From NCBI RefSeq assembly GCF_001636615.1, contig NZ_LGEK01000024.1:1-58611 (forward strand): a DNA stretch of 58,611 bases, given 5' to 3'. The notes under the pieces are model-generated. The model searched no databases. It was not told the DNA's origin and saw only the letters and a list, made by a program, of their open reading frames with translations. This document shows, in pieces, positions 34,685 to 42,644 of this stretch (its first letter is position 1; every line of letters starts with the position of its first letter). A program made the position numbers and the translations under genes. The DNA comes from Mucilaginibacter sp. L294 (lineage in GTDB: Bacteria; Bacteroidota; Bacteroidia; Sphingobacteriales; Sphingobacteriaceae).

Positions 34685-35890
34685 TTATTCAGAATAAATA
34701 CTCTGCACATGGTCGCGCAGGTTGTAGCCTGATGCCATCACCTCGCCGTAAGCCCCTGCTGTGCGTATAGCTATCAGGTCGCCCCGGTATGATTGCGGCA
34801 GGTCAACATCCTTACGGAAACAGTCGGTACTTTCGCATATCGGGCCTACAACGTCATACTTTATAGTTGAGTGGTGAGTAGAGACTGGTGAGTGGTTTTC
34901 TTGCTCAGATTGCCCACTGCCAACTGCTAACTGCTTACTCAAATTCTCAATAGCATGATAAGCCTGGTAAAGCATCGGGCGCATCAGCTCTGTCATACCT
35001 GCATCCAGTATCAGGAAGTTCTTCTTCTGGCCGTTCTTTACATACAGCACCCTTGATATAAGCGAGGCCGACTGTGCTACCATGGCACGGCCCAATTCAA
35101 AATGCACTTCCTGGCCCGGTTTTACATTCAAAAATTTGCTGAACACTTTAAAGTAGCTTTCAAAATCGGCAATTCCGTTGGTATCGGGGTTGTAGTAATC
35201 AACACCTAAGCCGCCACCTGTATTCAGTATTTTTATGGTGAAGCCGTGGTTCTCAAACCAGTCCTGCATTTCGTTAATGCGGGTACAAAGGTTACGGTAA
35301 ACCTCCATATCGGTAATTTGCGAGCCAATGTGAAAGTGGATCCCTAAAAATTTAAGGTTATCGCATTTACGCAATGTTTCGGCAACATCATTAAGCTGCC
35401 AGGTGTTGATGCCAAATTTATTCTCATCAAGCCCGGTGGTGATAAAATGGTGAGTATGTGCATCAACATTGGGGTTAATACGGATAGCGATACCGGCAAC
35501 TTTGTTTTTGGCTTTCGCCAGATCGTTGATGATCTCCAATTCCTGTACCGACTCTACATTGAAGCAAAAAATATTTGCATCAAGTGCTAAGTTTATCTCT
35601 TTATCAGATTTACCTACTCCTGCAAACACCACTTTCTCTTTATCAAAGCCATGCTCAATGGCGGCTTTTACCTCGTTACCGCTTACGCAATCGGCACCAA
35701 AACCAAAGGACTGGATCATATCCACCACCTTGGGGTTAAAATTGGCCTTCATAGCATAATGCACATGGAAACCGTATTTGGATGATGCATCCCTGCAGGC
35801 ATCTAACGTATTGCGCAAAACATCCATATCATAATAATAGAATGGTGTTTCTGTATCGTTAAACCGTTGTATCGTATTGTTGTTGAACAT
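34685..35890 (-). CDS. lysA: Diaminopimelate decarboxylase with an in-frame repeat insertion
   Basis: A 401-aa PLP enzyme converting meso-diaminopimelate to lysine, the last step of lysine synthesis. The PLP lysine is in HYAMKANFNP (Lys48). The glycine loop NTGGGLGVDY and the dimer-interface GPICESTDCF are intact, as is the C-terminal GAYGEVMASGYN. Between MRPMLYQAYHAIENL and KYDVVGPICES, about 25 residues (roughly 317-342; SKQLAVGSGQSEQENHSPVS and following) look foreign: the DNA there is heptamer-like CTGCCAACTGCTAAC and GAGTGGTGAGT repeats. The frame is kept, so the enzyme is probably active. The aspartate kinase gene is upstream on the same strand. Confidence 0.93.
   Translation of the reverse strand: MFNNNTIQRFNDTETPFYYYDMDVLRNTLDACRDASSKYGFHVHYAMKANFNPKVVDMIQSFGFGADCVSGNEVKAAIEHGFDKEKVVFAGVGKSDKEINLALDANIFCFNVESVQELEIINDLAKAKNKVAGIAIRINPNVDAHTHHFITTGLDENKFGINTWQLNDVAETLRKCDNLKFLGIHFHIGSQITDMEVYRNLCTRINEMQDWFENHGFTIKILNTGGGLGVDYYNPDTNGIADFESYFKVFSKFLNVKPGQEVHFELGRAMVAQSASLISRVLYVKNGQKKNFLILDAGMTELMRPMLYQAYHAIENLSKQLAVGSGQSEQENHSPVSTHHSTIKYDVVGPICESTDCFRKDVDLPQSYRGDLIAIRTAGAYGEVMASGYNLRDHVQSIYSE
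34866..34940. repeat. Short tandem-like repeat inserted inside lysA
   Basis: Two low-complexity blocks: GAGTGGTGAGT...GGTGAGTGG (about 34869-34897) and CACTGCCAACTGCTAACTGC (about 34914-34933). Such heptamer-type blocks are known as dispersed repeats in cyanobacteria and Bacteroidota. Here they add in-frame residues to LysA. Confidence 0.65.
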
Positions 35891-35911
35891 TGTTCTTTTT
35901 TCTTTTTCTCA

Positions 35912-35996
35912 CGTCATTGCGAGCGTAGCGTGGCAATCTTCGACATGCTTGTCGCCAACTTTTCTGTCGAAGGTTGCTTCGTACCTCGCAATGACG
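35912..35996. repeat. GTCATTGCGAG palindromic repeat, copy B
   Basis: CGTCATTGCGAG at the left end and CTCGCAATGACG at the right end are perfect 12-bp inverted termini of an 85-nt element in the lysC-lysA gap. Inner segments (TGGCAATCTTCGAC and GTCGAAGGTTGC) also pair imperfectly. Confidence 0.9.
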
Positions 35997-36047
35997 CTTT
36001 ATTAATTGTAGTGGCGAAATCTAAAATCGTAATTCTAAAATCGTAAA

Positions 36048-37358
36048 TTAAAACAACCTGCTGTGCAAGCTTCTCAAAACCTCTACCTTATCTTCTGTTT
36101 TTACCAGTACCGACATGTTGTGGTCGCTGCCACCGTAGGATATCATCCTAACCGGTACGTGTTTTATAGCTTCCAAAACGCGGGCGGCATAACCGTGCTT
36201 TTCGGCGCCAAAATCGCCAACCACACAAATAATGGTATGGTTCACATCAATATCAACCGAGCCAAACGCGGCCAGTTCTGCAGTGATCTCGCCCAGGTAA
36301 GTAGTATCATCAATAGTTAGTGATACCGCCACCTCTGATGTGGTGATCATATCAATAGACGTACGGTAACGCTCAAACACCTCAAACACACGGCGTAAAA
36401 AACCATGTGCCAGCAACATGCGGCTGCTCTGTATCTTGATAGCGGTAATACCATCTTTAGCAGCGATAGACTTTATCCTGTCCTTCTCGCTGGTATTGGT
36501 TATCAGGGTACCTGCAGCCTGCGGGTCCATAGTGTTTAGTAACCGTACCGGGATCTTATACTTTTGCGCCGGGAACACGCTTTGCGGATGCAAGATCTTA
36601 GCACCAAAGTAAGCAAGCTCGGCAGCTTCGTCAAATGATAACTGGGCAATTGGCTTGGTATTGCTTACAATACGCGGGTCGTTATTATGCATGCCATCAA
36701 TATCCGTCCATATCTGCACTTCCTCGCTGCGGATGCCCGCCCCTATTAGCGATGCGGTATAATCGCTGCCGCCACGGCGCAGGTTATCGATCTCGCCAAA
36801 GGCATTACGGCAAATAAAACCCTGGGTAATGAACAGGTTCACATCCGGGTGCTTATCAAGCAAAGGCGTCAATTCGGTAGTAATATGCTCAACAACCGGT
36901 TCGTTATCCTCATCGGTTTTCATAAACTCAAGCGCCGGCAGTAAAACCGATGGCACACCTATCTCCTTTAAATAAATATGGTACAGCGTGGTAGATAATA
37001 ACTCGCCCTGCGCTAATATAATTTTATCTTCTATCGGGGTAAACAAGTCGTTAGCAAAACTGCTTAATAACCTGAAATGGTAATCTATAACCTCCTTACC
37101 CTGTGCTAAGGTTTCGGGCTTCTTTAAAAGCTCCTTAATAACACCTTCGTACTTATCCTTTAATATGGCAATTAAATTTGCCGCCTTTGCCTTATCATTT
37201 GTAAGGTAGGCCTGGCCTATTTCAACTAAATTATTGGTGGTGCCAGACATAGCCGATAACACCACTATTTGCCGTTCCTGGGGGGTTATTATATCCAGCA
37301 GCTTCTGCATACGGGCGGCACTTCCAACTGATGTTCCGCCAAATTTTAAAACTTTCAT
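36048..37358 (-). CDS. lysC: Aspartate kinase (monofunctional, ACT-domain)
   Basis: A 436-aa enzyme phosphorylating aspartate, the entry to the lysine, threonine and methionine pathway and to diaminopimelate. The N-terminus MKVLKFGGTSVGSAARM is the classic kinase start and fixes ATG 37358; nine upstream residues are discarded. RRGGSDYTASLIG is the nucleotide/aspartate site, and DIDGMHNNDPRIV follows. Two ACT units at the C-terminus (ITAIKIQSSRMLLAHGFL and TIICVVGDFG) suggest feedback control by lysine or threonine. It precedes lysA on the same strand; the 85-nt palindromic repeat lies between them. Confidence 0.95.
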   Translation of the reverse strand: MKVLKFGGTSVGSAARMQKLLDIITPQERQIVVLSAMSGTTNNLVEIGQAYLTNDKAKAANLIAILKDKYEGVIKELLKKPETLAQGKEVIDYHFRLLSSFANDLFTPIEDKIILAQGELLSTTLYHIYLKEIGVPSVLLPALEFMKTDEDNEPVVEHITTELTPLLDKHPDVNLFITQGFICRNAFGEIDNLRRGGSDYTASLIGAGIRSEEVQIWTDIDGMHNNDPRIVSNTKPIAQLSFDEAAELAYFGAKILHPQSVFPAQKYKIPVRLLNTMDPQAAGTLITNTSEKDRIKSIAAKDGITAIKIQSSRMLLAHGFLRRVFEVFERYRTSIDMITTSEVAVSLTIDDTTYLGEITAELAAFGSVDIDVNHTIICVVGDFGAEKHGYAARVLEAIKHVPVRMISYGGSDHNMSVLVKTEDKVEVLRSLHSRLF

Positions 37359-37446
37359 TATTTGTTTCCGTTTACCATAAAACATTAATATTCTTGTATG
37401 AATATTGAGGCGCTAAAAATAGGATTTTAAACCACTTATATCTAAA

Positions 37447-38856
37447 ATGAGCAAAATAAAATTTGGAACCGATGGCTGGAGAGCGATCATTGCCGACGAC
37501 TATACTGTTGAGAATGTAAAACGAGTGGCCTATGCAACCGCATTGTGGCTAAAACAAAACTTTGAAAACCCAAGCGCCGTTGTAGGCTGCGACCCGCGCT
37601 TTGGCGGGCCAATGTTTGCAGATGTTACCACTACGGTGCTGGCATCACAAGGCGTAAAGGTATTCCGTGCCGAAAATACATTCATATCAACCCCCATGAT
37701 CTCCCTGGGTACTGTGCGTAAACAGGCATCGGCAGGTATCATTATCACGGCAAGCCATAACCCGCCTGCCTATAATGGATATAAGATAAAAGCATTTTAT
37801 GGTGGCCCGGCTACGCCCGATGATATTGAAAAGGTAGAATCGCAGATCCCGGATACTATAAACCTTGAACTAAAAACGGTTACCGATTATGTTACCGAAG
37901 GTTTGGTAGAATACATCGACCTGGAGGATATGTATGTGGAACATGCCGAAGCCAGCTTTGATATCCCCGCCATCCGCGATAGCGGTTTGCAATGGGCTTA
38001 CGATGCCATGTATGGTGCCGGCCAAAACGTAATGCGCCGCCTGTTCCCTGATATTACCTTTTTGCATGCCGATTACAACCCAAGCTTTGACGGCCAGGCC
38101 CCCGAGCCTATTCAGCGTAACCTGCAGGAGTTTGAGCAACTGATCAAACTATCTGAAGGGGAAATTGCTGCCGGTTTAGTTACCGATGGTGATGCCGACC
38201 GCATTGGCTTATATGACGGCGACGGTACTTTTGTTGATTCGCACCACATCCTTTTATTGCTGATACATTACCTGTACAAAGTAAAAGGCGAAAAAGGCGA
38301 GGTTTACTCTACCTTCTCGTGCACCAGCAAAATTCAAAAACTTTGTGATGCATACGGGTTGAACAACACCGTTACTAAAATTGGCTTTAAATACATCTGC
38401 GACCTGATCGTAAACAGCGGCAAGCCATTTATGGTAGGTGGCGAAGAGTCTGGCGGTATTGCGGTTAGCGGCCACATCCCCGAGCGCGATGGCGTTTGGA
38501 TAGGGTTAATGATATGGGAATTTATGGCCAAAAGCGGCCGCAGCTTAAAAGACCTTGTACAGGAAATTTATGACGTGGTTGGCAAATTTGCGGTTGAGCG
38601 TTATGACCTGCATGTTACCGAAGAGAAGAAACAACAGATCATCAGTAACTGCAAAAGCGGCTACAGCGCCTTTGGTAAATTAAAGGTTACCCGTACCGAA
38701 GACCTGGATGGTTACAAATTCTTCTTTGAGGATGAGACCTGGGTAATGATCCGCCCATCGGGCACTGAGCCCGTACTGCGTGTTTACGCCGAAGCCCCAA
38801 GCACTGCCGAATCTTTCAGGATCCTGGATATTGTTAAGGCAGAGCTGTTGAAATAA
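37447..38856 (+). CDS. Phosphoglucomutase/phosphomannomutase family enzyme
   Basis: A 469-aa alpha-D-phosphohexomutase that moves phosphate between C1 and C6 of glucose-, mannose- or a related hexose phosphate. The catalytic serine loop is TASHNPPAYNG (Ser103), the metal loop is TDGDADRIGL near 248, the sugar loop is GGEESGGIAVSGH, and the phosphate loop is RPSGTEPVLRVYAEA. All four domains are present and length is normal. The sugar preference cannot be read reliably. It diverges from lysC and has its own terminator. Confidence 0.93.
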   Translation: MSKIKFGTDGWRAIIADDYTVENVKRVAYATALWLKQNFENPSAVVGCDPRFGGPMFADVTTTVLASQGVKVFRAENTFISTPMISLGTVRKQASAGIIITASHNPPAYNGYKIKAFYGGPATPDDIEKVESQIPDTINLELKTVTDYVTEGLVEYIDLEDMYVEHAEASFDIPAIRDSGLQWAYDAMYGAGQNVMRRLFPDITFLHADYNPSFDGQAPEPIQRNLQEFEQLIKLSEGEIAAGLVTDGDADRIGLYDGDGTFVDSHHILLLLIHYLYKVKGEKGEVYSTFSCTSKIQKLCDAYGLNNTVTKIGFKYICDLIVNSGKPFMVGGEESGGIAVSGHIPERDGVWIGLMIWEFMAKSGRSLKDLVQEIYDVVGKFAVERYDLHVTEEKKQQIISNCKSGYSAFGKLKVTRTEDLDGYKFFFEDETWVMIRPSGTEPVLRVYAEAPSTAESFRILDIVKAELLK

Positions 38857-38894
38857 ACCGGGATTTATACGATTTACCGGATTTGATAGATTTT

Positions 38895-38922
38895 AAAAGG
38901 CTTGCTTCGGCAGGCCTTTTTT
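38895..38922 (+). terminator. Terminator after the phosphohexomutase
   Basis: AAAAGGCTTGC and GCAGGCCTTTT pair with one mismatch around a TTCG tetraloop, followed by TT. Confidence 0.85.
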
Positions 38923-38939
38923 GTTGGTTTACTCTCCGG

Positions 38940-39033
38940 CGTCATTGCGAGGAGCGATAGCGACGTGGCAATCTTCGATAGAAAAGTCGGCCACAAGCAT
39001 GTCGAAGATTGCCACGCTACGCTCGCAATGACG
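38940..39033. repeat. GTCATTGCGAG palindromic repeat, copy C
   Basis: A 94-nt element with CGTCATTGCGAG at one end and CTCGCAATGACG at the other, plus GAGCGATAGCGACGTGGCAATCTTCGA inside. It lies between the phosphohexomutase terminator and the sigma-factor gene. Confidence 0.92.
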
Positions 39034-39109
39034 GGATGTTAAAAAAATAATCTTAATTTCATGGTGATATATCACCTCGTCCGCGCACTTATAATTAAAC
39101 GCAGGTATT

Positions 39110-39628
39110 ATGGTAAAAACGGTTAACAGGGAACACTTACTGATGGAGCTTTACAAAAGCACCTTCCCCACTGTGGCTAAGTATGTGGCCAAAATGGGCG
39201 GCACACTTGATGATGCCAAGGATGTTTTCCAGGATGCTTTGGTAATTTATTACGAGAAAGCGATTGCCGGTAATTTAGTTACTGCTGATGGTAAAGCATA
39301 TCTTTTAGGTATCGCGAAGCACCTGTGGTTTAAAAAATTCAGGGAACAAAGCAACACTTTACCGCTTGATGATTCATTAGAACAAGCGGATGAAGCAGAA
39401 CAGCACATCTCTAACAGCAAAGTTTTACAGTTTTTAGCAACTGCCGGCAAACGCTGTATGGAACTACTAAGCGCCTTTTATTACCACAAACTACCCATGA
39501 AAGATGCTGCCGAACAATTTGGCTACGCGGGCGAACGCTCGGTAACCGTACAGAAATACAAATGCCTGGAAAAAGTAAGGGACACCGTTAAAGAAAAATC
39601 ATTAACTTATGCGGACTTCATTGAATAA
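39110..39628 (+). CDS. Sigma-70 family (ECF-like) RNA polymerase sigma factor
   Basis: A 172-aa alternative sigma factor. Region 2 is at about 15-85 (YKSTFPTVAKYVAKMGGTLDD, DAKDVFQDALVIYYEK, AYLLGIAKHLWFKKFR) and region 4 at about 110-165 (LSAFYYHKLPMKDAAEQFGY with a helix-turn-helix reading SVTVQKYKCLEKVRD). It is shorter than RpoD and lacks region 3, as ECF factors do. Its last 20 bases overlap the next small gene, and clpP follows, so the three are one operon. A cognate membrane anti-sigma is not seen; the overlapping small protein is the only candidate. Confidence 0.87.
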   Translation: MVKTVNREHLLMELYKSTFPTVAKYVAKMGGTLDDAKDVFQDALVIYYEKAIAGNLVTADGKAYLLGIAKHLWFKKFREQSNTLPLDDSLEQADEAEQHISNSKVLQFLATAGKRCMELLSAFYYHKLPMKDAAEQFGYAGERSVTVQKYKCLEKVRDTVKEKSLTYADFIE

Positions 39629-39878
39629 TATCAAAGAAACAGACGACCACGTGCTGGGCCTTACCGCCCCACAGGACGGATTGTTGTTCGAGGCGAAGAT
39701 GATCCTGAACCCTGAGCTAAGGCTGGATGTGGCCTGGCACAGGCAAACCCTTAACCTGGTGCAGCAATACGGGCGCAATCAGTTACGTGCCGAGATCCAG
39801 GCTGTACATAGCCAACTTTTTACCAGGCCTGAGCATCAAAGCTTCCGCCAAAGCATACTGCGCTTTTTTAAACGCTAA
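39609..39878 (+). CDS. Small protein coupled to the sigma factor, possible anti-sigma or adaptor
   Basis: An 89-aa soluble protein I cannot assign. It begins inside the sigma-factor gene (20-base overlap, different frame), which implies translational coupling. It is rich in Leu, Arg and Gln helices (LRLDVAWHRQTLNLVQQYGR, then a basic C-terminus). It lacks a membrane helix, a zinc-binding HxxxCxxC anti-sigma motif or a known fold. The position between a sigma factor and clpP would suit an anti-sigma factor or a ClpP-dependent adaptor; this is inference from context only. Confidence 0.65.
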   Translation: MRTSLNNIKETDDHVLGLTAPQDGLLFEAKMILNPELRLDVAWHRQTLNLVQQYGRNQLRAEIQAVHSQLFTRPEHQSFRQSILRFFKR

Positions 39879-39896
39879 CCTTTAAATTTTAAGAAA

Positions 39897-40583
39897 ATGA
39901 ATACCAATGAGTTCCGCAAATACGCGGTGAGGCACCGCCATGTCCAAAGTTTACATGTTGATAGGTTTATAGCACAGGTAAACAACAGCCGTATCACCGG
40001 CCAAACGCCCGCCATTATGGAAGAACGGCAAATGAACATCACCCAGATGGATGTATTCTCGCGCCTGATGATGGACAGGATCATTTTCCTGGGTACCGCG
40101 GTTGATGACCATGTGGCCAACATCATCCAGGCGCAACTGCTGTTCCTGCAATCAACAGATGCCAGGCGCGATATCCAGATCTATATCAATTCGCCGGGTG
40201 GGTCGGTTTATGCAGGGCTGGGCATTTACGATACCATGCAATTCATCTCGCCCGATGTGGCCACCATTTGTACCGGCATGGCGGCATCCATGGCGCAGGT
40301 ATTACTATGCGCAGGCACAAAGGGCAAACGCGCCGCCCTGCCCCATTCCAGGATCATGATGCACCAGCCATCAGGCGGCGCGCAAGGCATGGCATCTGAC
40401 ATTGAAATAGCTGCCGTACAAATTGCCAAAATGAAACAGGAACTTTACGAGATCACCGCGAAACACACCGGACAAGATTACGAAACCGTTTACCGCTTAT
40501 CCGACCGCGACCATTGGATGATAGCCGCCGAAGCACTTGAGTTTGGCATGATAGATGAAATTTTAGGGGCGAGGGAGAAGTAG
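39897..40583 (+). CDS. clpP: ATP-dependent Clp protease proteolytic subunit
   Basis: A 228-aa serine peptidase that forms the barrel of the Clp protease. The catalytic triad is complete: Ser131 in TGMAASMAQ, His156 in MMHQPSGG and Asp205 in SDRDHWM. The N-terminal segment is about 35 residues longer than E. coli mature ClpP, as in other Bacteroidota. It is in an operon with an ECF-like sigma factor and a small protein, 18 bases after the latter, and is not next to clpX or tig as the housekeeping copy often is. It may thus be an accessory ClpP under its own sigma factor. Confidence 0.93.
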   Translation: MNTNEFRKYAVRHRHVQSLHVDRFIAQVNNSRITGQTPAIMEERQMNITQMDVFSRLMMDRIIFLGTAVDDHVANIIQAQLLFLQSTDARRDIQIYINSPGGSVYAGLGIYDTMQFISPDVATICTGMAASMAQVLLCAGTKGKRAALPHSRIMMHQPSGGAQGMASDIEIAAVQIAKMKQELYEITAKHTGQDYETVYRLSDRDHWMIAAEALEFGMIDEILGAREK

Positions 40584-40605
40584 GCTACCTTACCTCTCCG
40601 CCAAC

Positions 40606-40699
40606 CGTCATTACGAGGAGCGATAGCGACGTGGTAATCTTCTACATGCTTATCGCCGGCTTTTCTATCGAAGATTGCCACGCTGCGCTCGCAATGACG
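40606..40699. repeat. GTCATTGCGAG palindromic repeat, copy D
   Basis: A 94-nt element, CGTCATTACGAG...CTCGCAATGACG, the same length as copy C and differing at a minority of positions. It begins 22 bases after the clpP stop. Confidence 0.92.
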
Positions 40700-40717
40700 C
40701 GTGGAAAAAATTTCGCC

Positions 40718-40741
40718 GTTGTTGGTGTTGTCACCAACAAC
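40718..40741 (+). terminator. Perfect hairpin GTTGTTGGTG-TTGT-CACCAACAAC
   Basis: Ten-bp perfect arms with a 4-nt loop, followed by TTTTCAGG. It can act as the clpP terminator. The sequence is also like the AACACCAAC part of the direct repeats at 31760. Confidence 0.7.
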
Positions 40742-40776
40742 TTTTCAGGATGGCTAATTACCAGTCCTTTTAAGGG

Positions 40777-40816
40777 CGTTTTGAGTCGTTTTATATCGTT
40801 TTAAATCGTTTTGTTG
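40777..40816 (+). repeat. Four tandem 10-bp units, CGTTTTNNNN
   Basis: CGTTTTGAGT, CGTTTTATAT, CGTTTTAAAT and CGTTTTGTTG follow one another without gaps. A 10-bp period places every CGTTTT on the same helix face, as in A-tract bends or cooperative protein sites. Confidence 0.7.
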
Positions 40817-40919
40817 TGATCAATAACAAGGGAGGGCATTAAATAATTAAATAGTGGATAATGGTGACGATACTTTGCCAAGTCAATTTAATAAATAATT
40901 GATTATAAGATATTTACTT

Positions 40920-40955
40920 GTGTTCACAAGTGTTCACGGCAGTGAACGTGAACAC
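40920..40955. repeat. Nested palindrome GTGTTCAC...GTGAACAC
   Basis: GTGTTCAC-AAGT-GTTCAC faces GTGAAC-GTGAACAC; the arms pair with a 4-base bulge (AAGT). The inner GTTCAC-GGCA-GTGAAC is perfect. It could be a regulator site for the downstream fucosidase. Confidence 0.55.
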
Positions 40956-40985
40956 CTCTCACCTACGGCGACAGGAGCCGTACCT

Positions 40986-41022
40986 AAAGATTTGACAACT
41001 TTTTAAAAGTTGTCAAATCTTT
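40986..41022. repeat. 37-nt near-perfect hairpin AAAGATTTGACAACTTTT
   Basis: Eighteen-bp arms surround a single unpaired base, 44 bases before the fucosidase start. It is unlike a terminator in place (before a gene) and resembles dispersed Bacteroidota palindromes; in RNA it would form a stable stem in the fucosidase leader. Confidence 0.8.
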
Positions 41023-41066
41023 ACCTAATAATCGCTTACTTTGGGTTTTACATCAGCGTATAATCC

Positions 41067-42467
41067 ATGAAGAAACTACTTACGGCTATCCTCCTGTTAA
41101 CTTGTATCATTTTTAAAACGTCAGCGCAAAATAATAGTGTAGTAACTACTACCGCCAATTACAGCGAATTACAGCAAAAATTCGTCGACCTTAAGTTTGG
41201 TATGTTCATTCATTTTAACATGCCCACCTATATGGATGCCGACTGGCCCGATCCCGAAGCTGAAGCAGCCAACTTCAACCCAAAAAAACTAAACGCCGAC
41301 CAATGGGCAAAAGCAGCCAAAAGCGCTAACATGACCTACGGTTGCCTAACCACCAAACACCACAGCGGGTTTTGCATTTGGGATACCAAAACAACCGACT
41401 ATAACGTAATGAACAGCCCGCTTAAACGGGATGTGGTAAAGGAATATGTGGATGCATTCCGCAAGAACAACCTGAAAGTGATGCTTTATTACAGCATACT
41501 GGATACCCACCACAAACTGCGCCCGCATTACATCACCCAAAAACATTTTGAGATGGTGAAAGCGCAGTTAACCGAGCTGTTAACCAAATATGGCAAAATA
41601 GAGGCTATTATTATTGATGGCTGGGATGCCCCGTGGTCGAGAATAAGCTATGATGATATCAACTTTGAGGATATTTACCATCTGGTAAAATCTATCCAGC
41701 CGGATTGTGTGCTGATGGACCTAAATGGCGCCAAATACCCAGCCGAAGGCTTATTTTACAGCGATATAAAAACTTATGAGATGGGTGCCGGCCAGCGCCT
41801 GGCAAAAGAGAGCAATATTATGCCTTCGCTGGCTTGTTTGCCATTGCAAAGCAGCTGGTTTTGGAAAACCAATTTCCCTACCACTGCCGTAAAAGACCCT
41901 GCCAAAATGGTTAACGAACTAACTACTTTAAATAAAGCAGATTGTAACTTCATCCTTAATGTTGCGCCAAACCGCGACGGGTTATTTGATGACAACGCTT
42001 TAGCAGCCCTCAAAGAGATAGGTAAACTTTGGAAAAACGATGGCCCGGCACCAAAACTTGCAGCTACCGGCGCACCTATCATATCAAGCAACCTGGCCAA
42101 AAACAAACCCTCAAACTCCAGTTGGAGCGATGATATGAATATTATGGATTTTGCCAATGATGATGATTTTACTACGTCGTGGACATCGAGCGCGACCATT
42201 AAAACACCATGGTACGAAATTGATTTTGGCCACGATACCGAATTTAATACCATAACCCTAACCGAGCCAAAAGCCAATATCACCGCCTACCATTTTGAGT
42301 ACCTGCAAAACGGTGTTTGGAAACCAATTGCAGAGGGCAACACTACATCACGCGTAAAGATCAATCGTTTTAACCGCGTTTATGGTACCAAAGTGCGTGT
42401 AACTATTGATAAAGCCGAAGGGCAGGTATCCATAGCGGAGTTTGGCGTTTATAACGAGCGGAGGTAA
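41067..42467 (+). CDS. Secreted alpha-L-fucosidase (GH29) with a C-terminal F5/8-type domain
   Basis: A 466-aa exported enzyme releasing L-fucose from glycans (signal peptide MKKLLTAILLLTCIIFKTSA). The GH29 catalytic domain spans about 28-335: FGMFIHFNMPTY, LTTKHHSGFCIWDTKTTDYN with the two histidines, and the nucleophile region AIIIDGWDAPW (Asp at the end of IIID). SDIKTYE, NFILNVAPNRDG and LKEIGKLW close the domain. Residues about 340-466 look like a discoidin/F5-8C (CBM32-type) sugar-binding domain (SWSDDMNIMDFANDDDFTTS, ending VSIAEFGVYNE). It stands alone, without a SusC/D pair in the window. Confidence 0.92.
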   Translation: MKKLLTAILLLTCIIFKTSAQNNSVVTTTANYSELQQKFVDLKFGMFIHFNMPTYMDADWPDPEAEAANFNPKKLNADQWAKAAKSANMTYGCLTTKHHSGFCIWDTKTTDYNVMNSPLKRDVVKEYVDAFRKNNLKVMLYYSILDTHHKLRPHYITQKHFEMVKAQLTELLTKYGKIEAIIIDGWDAPWSRISYDDINFEDIYHLVKSIQPDCVLMDLNGAKYPAEGLFYSDIKTYEMGAGQRLAKESNIMPSLACLPLQSSWFWKTNFPTTAVKDPAKMVNELTTLNKADCNFILNVAPNRDGLFDDNALAALKEIGKLWKNDGPAPKLAATGAPIISSNLAKNKPSNSSWSDDMNIMDFANDDDFTTSWTSSATIKTPWYEIDFGHDTEFNTITLTEPKANITAYHFEYLQNGVWKPIAEGNTTSRVKINRFNRVYGTKVRVTIDKAEGQVSIAEFGVYNERR

Positions 42468-42481
42468 GATATAATCATTTA

Positions 42482-42543
42482 AGACGCGAAGTATCTCATC
42501 TCTACATTGTCTTCTTTGTAGAGATGCAATACTTCGCGTCTTT
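42482..42543. repeat. AAGACGCGAAGTAT inverted repeat
   Basis: AAGACGCGAAGTAT-CTCATCTCTACA (from 42482) and TGTAGAGATG-CAATACTTCGCGTCTT (to 42543) form long, nearly perfect arms 15 bases after the fucosidase stop. It is another dispersed palindrome type and may end the transcript. Confidence 0.8.
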
Positions 42544-42644
42544 TATCCCCCCACGTAACAATTATATCATTAAATAGCTTATTCAAAACTGTTCTGCATA
42601 TTTTATCGTTCTTTACACAGAATTTATCCAGAATTAGTTTTATA

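Larger units (their letters stand above)
40584..41066. other. 483-base intergenic region packed with structured repeats
   Basis: In order: the GTCATTACGAG element (40606-40699), a GTTGTTGGTG/CACCAACAAC hairpin (40718-40741), a four-unit 10-bp array (40777-40816), an AT-rich stretch, a GTGTTCAC/GTGAACAC nested palindrome (40920-40955) and a 37-nt hairpin (40986-41022). No gene. The promoter of the fucosidase gene must lie near the end, but no consensus pair was seen. Confidence 0.7.

Noticed and set aside
31864..40699. Palindromic elements as insertion-sequence ends or a CRISPR array
   Set aside because: No transposase or cas gene is present, and the spacing is irregular with whole genes in between.
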